Assembly: GCA_027382625.1 (NCBI GenBank) | Contig: JAJKFJ010022697.1 | Coordinates: 124,001-188,000, forward strand | DNA length: 64,000 nt | From: Tetmemena sp. SeJ-2015 | Taxonomy: Eukaryota; Ciliophora; Spirotrichea; Sporadotrichida; Oxytrichidae | Reading direction: 5' to 3' | Shown here: positions 1 to 12,400 of the stretch, one piece after another | How the letters are laid out: the number at the start of each line of letters is the position of its first letter | Position numbering within the stretch: the first letter of the stretch is position 1 | Program-made: the position numbers and the translations under genes | The notes under the pieces: generated by a model | Told to the model about the DNA's origin: nothing | Databases searched by the model: none | What the model saw: the letters and a program-made list of their open reading frames with translations, nothing else

Positions 1-42
1 TGAGCTTAACTATGTGGAATACTTGACAGGAAGGTCCTCCAT
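1..42 (-). CDS. possible 5' end of a gene leaving the window
   Basis: A minus-strand ATG at 42 opens a frame that stays free of TGA to the window edge (starts MEDLPVKYST). Thirteen codons are too few to identify it. It lies beyond the stop codon of the neighbouring minus-strand gene, with about 170 bp between them in which I see nothing else. Confidence 0.2.
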
Positions 43-210
43 GTGGTAGTAAAGGCTGAGGCACTCAGTCGAGCACAGTTCTATTATTCTCCCTGCTTAT
101 CTATCAAAAGCAATTTAAAAGAAAATCAGATTTATATCAACTTGGAATGCTACTAACTGTCTCATTGACTGGAGAGCATAGTAAACAGGGCTTTTTTGCT
201 GCTTTGAGCC

Positions 211-984
211 TCACAGCCTCCTATTGATTTTATTAGAGAGATTAAAGTAGCCTAGCTCTAGGACATCACGCTCTTCAGTGAGCCTACTCTCCAACAACTT
301 GATCTTGCTCCATTTAGGGTCTATGTGGTACAAGTGAAGGCCTTTGCTCCCACCCACTAAGAACATATTGCAATACTTGGGCTTCAAGCTACTATCAGTC
401 TCCTCTCTAATGATAATAAATTGCTACTAAATATATAACTCTCGACTTTTTCAAGTAGTCTAGATCGGGGATTCACTTACGCAAAGAACGGTTTAAATAC
501 AACCTTTAATAACTTTTATAATGAAAATGGGAGAACGGCGTTGATTTTCTTGAGATCAAAATTGTAGTTGAGTCGTTCTTGGGTCTTAATCTTGGCTTTC
601 TCTGACACAATGACTACTAGAGTGTCTTGAAAAGAAGCGAGAATTTAAAATATAACCATTTTATTGAAAGAGAGAAAGTATTTCTCGTTGTCATAGCCGT
701 AAGAGATGTGATCACTCGCTAATCAGTCCACTTTAATAAATGCCTCATAGTTGATGTAGTTTTTAAAGAAGAGTAGATGATAACATTCATAATTAGTGAT
801 AGTTCTGCTTGAAGGTGCAGTTTATGAAACTCTATACTTGAAACTTGGTGGCCACTCGCTCTGTAAAGAGCTCTGCCGGGCTTTTGCGATCAACAAGGAA
901 AGGCTCAGAGGTTGGTTTGTTTGAGTCTAGTCTTGCCTGCGCTTCCAAATCAACTATGCCCCGCATAGACATGAAATTTCTCAT
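211..984 (-). CDS. unidentified protein, IES/intron-split
   Basis: The start is taken at the ATG at 984 (MRNFMSMRGIVDLEAQ), 125 bp downstream of the SIR2-like gene's stop. The first exon ends near 830 (AELFTERVATKF). A middle part reads NYECYHLLFFKNYINY and DHISYGYDNEKYFL. The last part (MFLVGGSKGLHLYHIDP) ends in TGA at 211-213. One in-frame TGA near 719 (within KVD-LASDH) and two frame changes remain unresolved and may mark short IESs. I do not recognise the family: there are no transmembrane segments, no zinc motif and no clear coiled coil. It is co-directional with the next three genes upstream. Confidence 0.55.
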
Positions 985-1108
985 TGCTTATTTTTGCAAA
1001 ATTAACTTTAAATAAATCTTCTTTTCTTAGATTTCCTTATTCAAAGTAAGCTTAAATGATGAGAGTGAAAGCATGAATTTTAATTAACCCCCGAAGATGA
1101 TAATAAGC

Positions 1109-2349
1109 TCAAAGCGATTCTAAGGCTTCTTTGAGCAGTTTGAGTCCTTCTTTCGCCTTGAGGGGTATCTCTATGAGTTCATTCCTAAGTTTCTCAAATT
1201 GCATGTCCTCCTCCCTAGTTACCTCCTTCGTGTTCATACTCGTGAAGTCAGGTATCTTACAATGGAAAATAACCATTTAATAGATAGGAGATACCTTAAT
1301 TAGATATCTTGGTCTCCAAGTCAAATACATCATCCTTTTCTTGCAAAAGCTTAGTGATCTCCTTCTCCTCCCAGTTGAAGAGCGACTGTCTCTCTTGTAT
1401 TGGGTTTATCCTTATTAGGCAGCAACGTACTTTCTCTTCCATTAGTTTTATCTCTGCCAGCCGCCTAACCTGAGGGAAAGCCGGACTCGCTCCTATCTCA
1501 ATCCAAACACAAACAATGAAGTTCAAATAAAGAAAATGCAACTACAAGCATATCGTTAATGATAGTGACTGAGCGCTCGTTGTTCTTGGATTCAAAGCTC
1601 TGGTAATTCTCGTTCATTTGATTATGTAAAGTCTCCACCACGTTCACATCGTGCTTCATCACCACGTTCGGACGCAGATGCCCTTGGCAAGTTTTACAGG
1701 AGGGAACCTAATGTATGCTCGCTCTCCTGTGGTTCACTCTGAAATTTCCATGCGCTAGAAAAATTATGTATGAGCAATTCAAAGGAAGCAAGATTATGGA
1801 ATGAAAGTTAAGATGAAAATGGGCTTACGAGCATTCCAAACTGCTTGGCATTATGCGCACTGCCAAATGTTGATCTAACCTCTGATATACAAAAGTTTCT
1901 CCTTTGCAAAGCCTAAATCAATAATCAATCATCACGTGTAATTCAAGGCAGTCTGTTTAATTACCTGCTTTCTCGTATAAGTTATCTTGTCCCTCGTGCA
2001 CAACGAAGTAATTGCCGTCTGGTTTAGCTATCCTCAATATTTATTAGAGATCCTGATAGCCCTCATGTGGCTCTGCTTATTAAAGTTTGTGATGCATGTC
2101 TGCCCACACATACCAAGAGATCAGAGGATTTCTTTGAAAGAACTGCTCTTGGATAATGTCATGGTGTCTCACTCTGTACTCCTTTAACATTGGAAATCTC
2201 TCCCATAGTTCTCTGGTCCCACGCATGGTAGGGAGTCCAGACTCAGCAGCCATGCCTGAGCCTGAGCAAATGAGGAGGGCTGTGTTCTTCTTGATGGCTT
2301 GGGCTGCCTTTCTAATTTAGTTTCTGTATTATAGGACTTTATCTACCAT
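1109..2349 (-). CDS. SIR2-like (sirtuin-family) protein with atypical catalytic motifs
   Basis: The protein starts MVDKVLQYRNQIRKAAQ at 2349. The NAD-binding loop reads ICSGSGMAAESGLPTMRG, close to the sirtuin consensus GAGxSxxSGIPxFRG. Two CxxC zinc pairs follow (WQCAQCQ and CKTCQGHLRPNVV), then IEIGASPAFPQ in place of GTSLxVxPA, and CCLIRINP. Introns of about 51 bp (after YEKAG) and about 75 bp (after VWNA) have GT-AG ends. The stop TGA is at 1109-1111 after KEALESL. Odd: the catalytic His of the usual HG motif is Arg (YIRGQI), and the TQNID motif reads HEGQDN, so deacylase activity is doubtful. Family membership is well supported; activity is not. Confidence 0.8.
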
Positions 2350-2512
2350 TGATTGCTTTTATTAAATTAAGTTTACTAATTTAAAATTTACAAGCATATA
2401 AACTTACAAATAATCACTCAATTCATCAGCAAAAGCATCACTCTTAAAAAAGTTATGATAAATTTCTGTCTATGATTTCTATATTCTAGGGCACATTCTA
2501 AATTATTATGAC

Positions 2513-4340
2513 TCATGACTCTTTGTCATTTATTATTGCGGATGAATTTATGCTCTAGTCTAGAATCAGGCTTTAGTCCAAACTCTGATCTGTTAATATC
2601 GCCTCTGTCTACCCTTGGACTTATCGTGGATTAAATATAAATAAACACCTAATTTTCTTGGATTCTGGTTAAATAAAAAGTAAGAATGATCTTCATTTGA
2701 GTTTCCCTGTGCTTTCTTAATCTTTCTGAGAGCCTTGTAAATGAAGTCGAAGTTCTCTTTGGTCTTCTTGAGGAGGCGCACTCTGTCCCTGATCCACTCC
2801 TGTATCTCGGGCAGCTCCCGCTCGCAGTCCTAGTTTTAGATCTCCATCTCCTCCAAGTTTTGAGCAAGTGTGGTTATGATGAGTTGCTGTGATCTAAGCA
2901 CCTCTTATTGACTTTGCTTGCTCTATTCCATGTTTACAACTTAGTTAACTCTTATTATATTAAATTATATAGGGTTTGATATTAATTCGATCATAAATAA
3001 AGTAGACAGAGATAGTGAGGAGGCCATTCATCGTTTCATAGTATTTGGTAATCGAATCTGTCGATGGAGTAGAGGTGAGAGAGCAAGTCCTTGTTCTTAT
3101 GGGAGTCCTCCTGCCCCTGCCTCACCTTGAACTCGTACTTATCGCGCAGCAACCGCAGCTCCTCCACCGAGTACATCTAGTCATGCTGCTGGCTATTTCC
3201 ATTCATCACGTCCACTTCTCCCAACAACTCACTAAAAACATCATTATAGCATATTGACTGAAAGACTTACAGCTTGAGGTCGTAGTTGGAGTTCTGGTAC
3301 TCAAGTTCCTGTAGCTCCTGCTCCAACTGCTGCAGTTCCTTCTCCCTCAGGTCCAGGATGTCACCAGGCTCGTAGCCAATCACAGTTTGGTTAAGAGTCT
3401 CACTCATGCTTGTGTTTACGGCACTGGTAGAGATCTCGAGCTCCTTGCGTCTAAGGTCGTCGAGCATGTCCTCCAGCCGCTCTATGTTGCGCCTGTACTC
3501 TTTCTCTTTCCTCTCCAGCTCCTCCCTCACGTCCGCCTCAGAGTCTCTCTCCTCAATGGTCGGCATGCTCGTCAGCTGCATTCTCGCGCCTCCCATGCTT
3601 GGAGTCTGAGGCACCTGGTCCAGCACCTTTGCCTTTATTGCCTCTTAAAATTAAATATAAATAATATAGTAAATTTATTTGTTGTTTATTATATGTGAGC
3701 AATATGTAGATCTCGATGTAGGCTGCCTAGTCGAGGGAGCAGTTCTTGAGAGGAAGTTTGTCGTCTTGAGCGCGCTCGTCATTTGCGTACTTACTAAGAT
3801 CGAAGTCAGCGCTACCCAGCATGACTGTCATGTCCTTCTTCCACACCTGTAGATCAGACTATAATCAAAGTGTTATGAGCAACAACTCAGTAATAAAAAT
3901 CATAGTTCGAAGAAAAACCTATCCTCTTATGAATCTGGCCAGTTATAGAGTAGCCATCCTCTCTTTTATCAATCCAAAGGAAAGTTCATTCGAACTCCTG
4001 ATAAAGATGCATTTTGACAAAATGAAGCTAAGGGGAAGGCTCTCCTTATCGTATATTATAGGACCTACCTTCTTCTTGACGAACTGGCGTCTGAGTGTAT
4101 CGTAGTCGAGAGCAGTCTTCATCTGGAATTTTTCATTGAAGACTGCCTGTGGCCTAGTCTGGTCTATGATGCGCGACCTCGTGTCTATCTTCTTAGTGCC
4201 TATTGACAATGATAGATTGAAAAGTAGCTTATAAGTTACCTCTCTTCCAGACAATGAGGATCTCCATGGGCTCGTCCACTTTGATGGTGGCGGAGCGGAT
4301 ATTCAGATCGATTGATACTTTGCGCTGCGGTTTGTTCATT
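2513..4340 (-). CDS. NT-C2 domain coiled-coil protein
   Basis: Starts MNKPQRKVSIDLNI at 4340. The first ~150 residues match the N-terminal C2-like (NT-C2/EEIG1-EHBP1) domain: SATIKVDEPMEILIVWKR, then AVFNEKFQMKTALDYD, then LGSADFDLSKYAND and AAYIEIYI. After that it is strongly coiled coil (for example ERLEDMLDDLRRKELE and REKELQQLEQELQELE), then a second helical block near 2,700-2,900 (LLKKTKENFDFIYKALRK). Introns: about 40 bp after VWKR and about 200 bp after FVKKK. An IES at 3,636-3,705 splits the C2 domain end. A further IES with a TTTAA repeat near 2,650-2,690 restores a frame ending at TGA 2513. NT-C2 proteins usually tether membranes or cytoskeleton; here that is inference. Confidence 0.75.
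3636..3705 (-). other. IES with inverted ends in the NT-C2 gene
   Basis: An AT-rich insert of about 67 bp flanked by the pointer TAT/ATA. Its ends are inverted (TATTGCxTC ... GAxGCAATA). There is no GT donor at the left end, so it is not a spliceosomal intron. Removing it joins ...AAYIEIYI to KAKVLDQVPQTP in frame. Confidence 0.8.
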
Positions 4341-4531
4341 ATGATTTTAATCTTATAATTTAATCTGATCAATTTTATAATCATCAATCAAGAAAATATG
4401 ATCACTACTTAATATTGATACTCAAACTTGGAATAAGCAAATTAACTATAATTATATTTACTCTCTTATATATTAATAAAATTACGATTACTAATTCACA
4501 ACAATTATAGGATTGATGATATAAGTTAGGG

Positions 4532-7500
4532 TCAAGAGGAGCTTTTCTGTTCTTCTTCGTCGCTGCTGATGCCAGGATTGAAGTCTTCGTCGTCGGCCTC
4601 GTCGTAGAGCTACTTCATTTTCTGCTTCAGCCTGTCCTTCAGCTTCTCCTCAGCTATTCACCAAACTAAAGTAAACTATCATAAATTAGAATGCCACTTT
4701 CAGATTAGCTGCTTTTCCTTTTGCTGTAAAAGCATTAACTCTACACTTGCTTGGGCTTGCAGATTGGCTTGAGCTAAATGCGTCCTCTGAGGCATCTTCC
4801 TATGCTTCAGCATCCTCTCATTTCCAGAGGCCTAGCGCTGGCTGTCGATAGCATCTCGTCCAGTCCTAGAGCTAGGCTACTAAGGACTGATCGATTAATT
4901 AATATCCATCTGCTGCTATTGCATATGGAAGGAATCTGCAAACTTATTGTTGCTGTAAGAGTGGGGATCTGAGAATTTGGATTTACTCTGTTTTTCCATT
5001 TACTGCCTCTAAGTATTGACTTACTCTTAGTTAAACTAGGAGTTGAGATATTCCTAGCGGAAGCTGCCAGCTTAGGAAACTGGCTACGAATTCAAGCCAT
5101 TAGGAATCTTCTTGAAGAGGTGGCCGTTTCTGAGATTAAGTCTGGGATCCCTATTAAGATTCTGCGAAGATATATTACTAGGTTTCTATCTCATGGGCGA
5201 CTTGCTGGGTGAGAACATGCTGATGAATTGATCTTTGATGGGTTGGAGGATTGGAGATATCTCCTCAACCAGTTGACTGATTCTGTTGTTGGATTTATCT
5301 CTCTACTGCATTTAATTCTGTTGAGTCTGTAATCTATTGACTCCAAAGTTTTGGTTTGACTCTGAGTAATGCTTGAGGAGAGTAGGTTACTGCTAACCGA
5401 GGGAGCTCTTAGCGGGGAATTCGTATTGAGAGGTGTTGAGAGCAGAAGAGTTTCTGGTATCTAATTACTTATAATTAGAGTCCTCTCTTCTCTAAGCTTG
5501 GCTCAGAGACTGTGGAGCGTTTTTAGAGTAAACATTCATTAAGCTACTTGGCTGATTAACTCTGAGTGCGATCAAATGATCTGAAGAGTCTTTGAATAGC
5601 ATAGGAGCAGGGACTGGGTGCTTACAAGAGTTCTTTAAGATGTTGAAGTCCAAATTTAGGAGACTCTGAGGAGTTTGGTTCTTTATCTAATTGCTCGACT
5701 TGAGTGGGATTGGAGGTTAATGATATTTGAAGTCAGATATCTGCTAACTGAAGAGACTCCCTTCTTAATTGTTGCTTGGGATTTATATTTACCTGGAGAT
5801 AGGATTCCCGTATTTATCTTAAGAGGTTGAAGAGCCGGCCAGGTACTACTCTCTTGCTATGGTGTTGAAGTGACTTGTGAAATCTGGTGAGGAGATTGGA
5901 TCTAATACATGCTCCTTAACAAAGCTCATCATCATGCTGTTTCCATCTTCCTAGTCAAGTCTCCTCTGCCTCAAAGTGTCCACAAGATTACTCTCCTCCT
6001 CATCGAAGTTAAATTCCTCGCCATCATCCTCCTCCTCCTCATCTCTGCCATATCTATCTCGAGGTGGTGAGACCATTCTGTTCATCTTGCTATGAGTTTA
6101 GCTTCTCTTACTTTTGTAAGCTTCTTGAGAAGTAGTCCCGGCTTCTTAGGCGAACTGGGCGAGTTTCTTGAATTACCTGAAAATCAAAAGTGCATCGGCC
6201 TCTACTATCTGGGCTACCATGAAGCAGGTGAAAGTCGTCATCGAACCTGCTGCTACTTAATTCCTGAGTCTGCTCTGCAAATGAGGTATCTGTGGCTACA
6301 ACTGTTGGTCTTATCACAAAATTGGCTGCCTCCTAAAACGAAAACCTATTGAAATAATCCTTCTGAACAAAAGTCTTGCGCTGAGAATCTTCCATAAAAA
6401 TTCAATCTAAAACTTCCTTTTTCTGGCTGTTGTTTTAGTTATGACCAATTTAGGCCTGGTCATATTCTCTATTCTACTATTGTTCGAGAATCTGCTGTCC
6501 GGGATAGCCCGATGCTACTTTAGCTTTGGCTCTTTTCTTAATGACAGTTACTTCTCCTTAACTGATCAAGGCAGTGTTATCATGCTGAGGCCTGGGCACT
6601 CTATCTTTAACTATCTGATAGTATGTTCTTGATCTAAAAATGTCTCCATACCCTATTCATATACAATTATAATCTACTAGCTGACATCCATCCTGACTGA
6701 GCCTCTCGTCTTCTCGAGAGTAGTTTCCAGCTTCTCAGGGATAAGTTTGTTGACTTCCTCCTTCTGAGAAATCTACTGATGCACTCTGGCTGAAATGATA
6801 GCAGTGCTAGTTACTTGCGATACCTGAGCCATTATAATCTCCTCATAGATGTCTCTCGCTATCATTTGGATTGCTCGCTCCTCGTTTTAAGAGGAGGTCA
6901 AAACTTCTTAAGCTTGGTCTATTACTTATTTCTATATTAGACTCTCTATTATAAGTTCTACTGCTGATTTCTCCTCTTACTTGTCCTTGAAAGTTATAGT
7001 ATAAACATGATTATGAAAGTTAAGAGGGCAGTGTCTCTAATTAGACGATCTACTGCTTACTGGATCAATTGATCTCCGATTTAATGTTGAACTACCCTTT
7101 CTTACAAGCAAAGCCGGAGGATTCGAGTTATCTCACATCATACAAATTCATTTTAATCCTTCAAGAATTTACCATTCCTTGATTTTTTATTTTGAGATTA
7201 ACACTGTTGATGGTTTGTTCACCTTCAATGCAGCCGAAATTATACAGAATAATATAATGATCACTATAATAACTTTCTCATCTATCCTCAATAGCATTAG
7301 CAACAGCAACTTAATTCTGGTACTCCTGCAGGGTGTCCGAGATGATTCGAGTTATCTCAGTGTCGATCAGTGATTCACCGTTGTCCTAAATTGTCTCAGT
7401 GAGCTCTTTTTCGTACATTAGAGATTCTCTAGCAGCTTCTTGCACCATCAGATTCACCACGCTGTCCAGGGTATCTTCACTGCACAGATTAACACTGTAG

Positions 7501-9129
7501 AAATACAAGGTTATTTTTCATCTATAAGCCGAAGATAAGGGAGCGAAGATCGGTGAGTATTAAGTTTTCAGTGATTTCAGTGGCCACCAACGGTGCGGCC
7601 TTGTCCGAAATTAGGACAACCTCCAGTGACTCTTGTACCGCTTAACGGAGCATCTATTGCATCTATTCTTCTACCATCTCACCTGAGAGCTCCTCTAGTC
7701 TATCCTCAATTACTCAAAATCAAAAGCCAACAACCCAATATTATCTCATTTTTTACTTCTAGAGTAGCTTGCTTCGCAATTGAGAAAAGTCTACCTTGAA
7801 TAAGTACTCTAAGTTTTCTTCAGTTATCAATGAGATCGCTTAGCTGAATTGCTCTCTTTCTATAGCTAATTATTCCTGCCTGTCATGTTCTTGGATCTCA
7901 AACTACCCAAGTTTGCGAGATTTCTTGCCTCCTCCTGTGGAGTCCATAGTAGCTCGCTGGTTGTAGGAGTCCCTGCAAAAAAAATATATCTAGGATAGTG
8001 AGAAAGATAGTGGTACTGCTGCTTAATGCGCCTGTGTTATTTGAGAACGTGTTTCTTATTGCAGACTGCAAGTATTCCAAAGTCTGAAGCTTGTGTACTT
8101 AAATAAGAAAGAAGGAAACCATTTTTAAAGACTTCAGTCCGCCTCTCTATTTCATTTGATCTTTACCCCCTCCTAAACTGCTCTTGGAAGAGATCTCCTA
8201 AACCTCCTTTCTCACTTAAAATTAGAATCCATTGTTTGAAAATTGCAGAGTGATTGCAGTTTATCAGTGCTGGTCTATCTATTCCTCTCGAGTCTGTCCC
8301 AGATCTCCTACTCCTCCTTTGTTCTCTGCTGATTCTGATTTATTATACTTTAAATTATTATAGGGTAATTGATCCCCGGCTCTCCATTCAAGAAAATGAA
8401 AATTAAATGTACTATATTCACTATAAAGAGTCTCTGGCATTTAGCTGCTTGATTTTAAGGCGTTCATTATCCAATTCTATCTGCTTGATGTCTGGAGTAG
8501 CCAGCTTTATCTGTGATTCTATATGATAAAGATAAGAATGCACTCACTTAAAAATATCATGCTTACGTAAGGGAGCTTTTGTGCTTTTCTTGTTAAAAAT
8601 GTTTCTCAACTCTTTGACTGACACTGAGGGTTACTCCTCAAACTTATTGACAAAAATAGCATTAAATAAACCAAACAAAAGAGGAATAAATAATTCTATC
8701 CCAATATTCTCCTCCTTCACTACTTTTTCTAGGCACTCGAGAAAACTTAGTCCACGCTCTCTCAAGGTTGCAAATAAAGCACAATAATTATACTTATTGC
8801 TCCTTGACTGAGGATACGAAGGTTTCCTCTCCCCTCTACTTGCTCTTATTGGAAACTAGATTCTGGAAGAAGAGTGCATTATTTTTAACACTTTTCTATT
8901 CCTCAAGTGTCTATACTTTCCCCTGCCCAGAATACTATGACTGAAGAATGCTTGCAAACTTCTGCGCCAGTTGATCCTTCTCACTAAGCTGCTGTTCATT
9001 CTACTTTTAGCTCTCCCCTTCTCAGCTTGCACTTGCTCGTGACTGATTATTTTTGTTGTTGAGGATGTTTTGGAAGTTGAGAGCAAGCGACTGAGAGGAG
9101 GGAACTTTATTAGGGTTGTTGCTTTCCAT
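4532..9129 (-). CDS. large Gln/Ser-rich coiled-coil protein, IES-rich
   Basis: Starts MESNNPNKVPSSQSLAL at 9129 and ends TGA at 4532-4534 after DEEEQKSSS. N-terminal third: helical segments such as LEKVVKEENIGIELFIPLLF and SQIKLATPDIKQIELDNERL. Middle: QESLEVVLISDKAAP, LMVQEAARESLMYEKELTE and ARDIYEEIIMAQVSQ. C-terminal third: an acidic block (RDEEEEDDGEEFNFDEEE) followed by about 450 residues rich in Gln, Ser and Asn with no TGA. I first split it at 6085 (ATG, MNRMVSPP), but removing 19 bp between two AAGCT repeats at 6,100-6,123 joins the upstream frame to it. A canonical 44 bp intron lies near 7,970-8,015. Several junctions remain unresolved. Function unknown. Confidence 0.6.
6100..6123 (-). 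other. short IES, pointer AGCTT/AAGCT
   Basis: AGCTT repeats at 6,100-6,104 and 6,119-6,123. Deleting one copy plus 14 bp changes SRSLQK... (which runs into TGA) to SRSQTHSKMNRMVSPP, continuing the long downstream frame. Confidence 0.65.
9009..9027 (-). other. very short IES, pointer AGCT
   Basis: AGCT at 9,009-9,012 and 9,024-9,027. Removing 15 bp deletes the only in-frame TGA of this exon and joins SRASAS to QKQNEQQLSEKD. Confidence 0.6.
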
Positions 9130-9439
9130 TTTGGATTATATAATTTTTGTTTCAGGTAATTGTAAACCGAAGAAGAATAATTCAATCAAAAGAAGAGAGA
9201 ATACTAGAAAAATAATATGAAATTATCTATCCCACACGAACTATCATTGAGGGAGATTATTCGTATTTTGAATTCAAAATTGCAATTACCCACACACCTA
9301 AATAAAGCACTACTCAATGTGGAAATTTAATATTAAAAAAATTGAAGGAGAACTCAAAATAGTATTGCGATGAATGAGAGAGAGATACGAGATGAAATAG
9401 GTGGAGAGATAAATTCTATAACAAATCAAAATATACATC
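9130..9439. promoter_or_regulatory. divergent intergenic region
   Basis: About 310 bp of AT-rich sequence between two divergent start codons (9129 minus, 9440 plus). No coding sequence or convincing motif is seen; by position it should hold both promoters and, after processing, possibly telomere addition sites. Confidence 0.4.
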
Positions 9440-12400
9440 ATGATGAAGGAAAATAATAACGGGTTTCAAGAAACCCAAGCCAAATATAATGAAAGCAACT
9501 TCTAAGAACCTTCAGTCCATAATCCATCTTCAATTTTATAGCACTCTTAATTTTTGAAGTCTCTTTTTATCATACCAGAATTAAGTTTTGTTTTCTCAGG
9601 TTTTTTCCCAAAATAGCCTGAACACTTATAAGATCAATAGAAGCCACTCTCACTTACTCAAGTCAGGAACTAATCTCCCAGTGGATAAAATGCAGGAGGT
9701 ATCCAAACTCAGAAGCGAATCGTTAAGAATAAACAATCTCCGCTTAACATATAAAACGCCATCAAGTAGCAATTGACATCAAACCTCCCTCAAAACTTTC
9801 AGTAGCAGCAACAATCTAGAAACTAGAATCCGCAGTCTAGTCACTCTCATTAAAATTACACTACTACTAACTCAGAGCAGCAACAATCTCATTTTCACCA
9901 GCAAACCCAATAACAGTATAATAAGTTTGTATCGCCATTTCTGAGTGGCCTGGGAGTTGGAAGCACTCATGGAAATTTAATTGGAGGAAGTAGATTCGCA
10001 AGCCTAGGTTAAAATTTGCAGGCCACCTAGAGCACACCTTTACAGGCCAACTTTGGCGGCGGGGGCTCAGTTGTAGTGAACAACTACAATCAGATAATCT
10101 AAAATAATGTGACTCTAAACACAGGCTCCTTTATAGGAAATAACGAGGCACTTAATAGCTAGTAACTGACTATGTTTAATTATTTTGTGTCTATTGTTCT
10201 TTTAATAGCTTGTATAGCAGTACGCCTTTGATAGATGGCTAGATTAATAAAATGCTTCCTCGTAAGAAGAAAAGCCAAAATTAAAACTCTGCTGCTCACT
10301 AGAGCGTAACCACAAATAATCCTTAGAGCAATCAAGTTCTCCAAAGCTTAGCTCAAGGAATTTATTCAAGCAACAAGCAGGCAAGCTAAAATTAAACTAC
10401 CCTGCCTGGGGTTGTTCTGCCGATGATGACTCCATAATCAGTCAATCACCAGATCTAGAATCTTATCAGCCTCTCTCCTTCGAAGTTAGATGAGACCAAG
10501 AAGAGCAAATCTACCTCTAATAGAGCTTTCATGTTGGCTACTCTACAGCCTAACTAGATCCAACCTCTTTCAAACTCAGGCTACTCTAGCATTCTAATAA
10601 ATTCCTACTTTATATTCTATTATAGATGGTTGGTATTTAAATTGCACAAGCTAAGAGGATTTAGGAGATTCAAGGTAGCTACTCCTCTAGCAGAGCTCAG
10701 ACAATTCAGCATGACAAAATTTCCTCAATTCTGAACCAGAAGAACATCACCGGGAGGTTCGAAGGTGGGGCTTTGATTTAGAGATTCAATGGACGGAATG
10801 CCTTCACATCAAACTTAGCAAAGGAAGTGAAGAATTAAATCAACGCTTCTGAGAATCGCTCACAAAGCCAAATTTAAGATCAGCATATTTGTAAGAGTAC
10901 CTTTTTCATTTTTAAATCATGAACTCTTCAAGTCTATCTCAGAACCAAGTTTCTGAAAACCTTGGCTCTCAGGGAGTCAACAAACTGCCTACATCCAATA
11001 ACGTGAGGAACTTGCTCTAGAGTAAGATTCAACAACACTAGAGGAATCAAAACTTCCTCAGGAAATCAAGAAACTCAGCTGATACTTACAACAGCTAGAA
11101 AAATCCTACTTCGGCTTCTGGGCTGAATAATATCATAGCAAATATTAACATTGATAAGCAGAATACTAATCCAACTACTTCAAATCAAAGTACTGAAGGT
11201 GCATCTTAATCAAGCGAAGGAGAAAGAAATGGGGGCAATTATTTCAGCCTCAAGACTCAAGGTTCCAGGAATTAAGGCTTACTGAGTTCTAGTAAGAATG
11301 GGAATCAAGTTAAGTCTTGGAGTAATTAAATGAGAGTTGGCTCACAGCAGAGACTCTTTCAAAGCCTGAGAGATGAGCTCTCTTGTTTGGACTAAGATAG
11401 TTTGTTGCTGAATGGCTTTGAGCCAGCCAAGTACTCAAGCAAACGCAACGGTATCATCACAGCGTACGGAGCAAATACAAACTAAGGTATTATAAGGTAA
11501 GAGAATAATCATTGAAGCTAATTTTTTTTATTTAGAAATTACAATGAGGACCGAGTGGCAATAATCTTGAATATCATGAAACCAAAGAGCAAGGAGGGCA
11601 AGATCGATGTATGGCCAAAGTGCTCTTTCTTTGGAATCTATGATGGCCATGGTGGCAACTCTTGTGCTGAATTCTTGAGAGACTACCTTCACTAATTCGT
11701 AACTATAATTTCATAATTAATTTCCTTCTCTAGATCATTTTTTATTTAAATTTTAAGCAATTTTGCTCTTTAATCATTAAGGATGAAAATTTTCCATAAA
11801 ACCCTTTAAAGGCAATAAGGAATGGGTTCAGAGAAGCGGAGCGTCTTTTCCTTGAGTACGCCGAAAAGCAAGAGGAAGAAGTGGGAGACATCGATCGCTC
11901 AGGTTCTTGCGCTATCGTTATCATAATCATTGATGAGATTTGCTACGTTGCAAACGTCGGAGACAGTAGGGCCTTGATAAAAATTAAAGCTTAATTAGAT
12001 TGATGTCTGTAGACGGAGGCAGGAAAATTTATGCGCTCTCCATCGACCACAAGCCCACAGAAGATGGAGAGATGAAAACGAATAACAAAAGAACGGTGGG
12101 AGGATTTACCAAAACTCTAGTGTCGTGCCAAGTACAGTTCCAGGCCAGCCTCAATAAGTTATCTATGGGCCTCATAGAGTGTTCCCTGGTAGGTTGTCTG
12201 TGAGCAGGACATTTGGCGATATAGAAGCTAAGGTAGGAGAAACTTGAGGGCAATCCCAAGGTAGTCATAGCAGAGCCAGATCTCACAGCTTTGAAATATA
12301 AAAGTATGAATTTACAGTAAAGTTGTAACTGCTTTCCACTTGCAGGGGAACATAGATTACATAATGATAGGGTGTGATGGGATCTTCGACAAGCTGGAGA

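Noticed and set aside
3647..3705. Spliceosomal intron in the NT-C2 gene
   Set aside because: No GT donor at the left boundary; the pointer repeat and inverted ends fit an IES instead.
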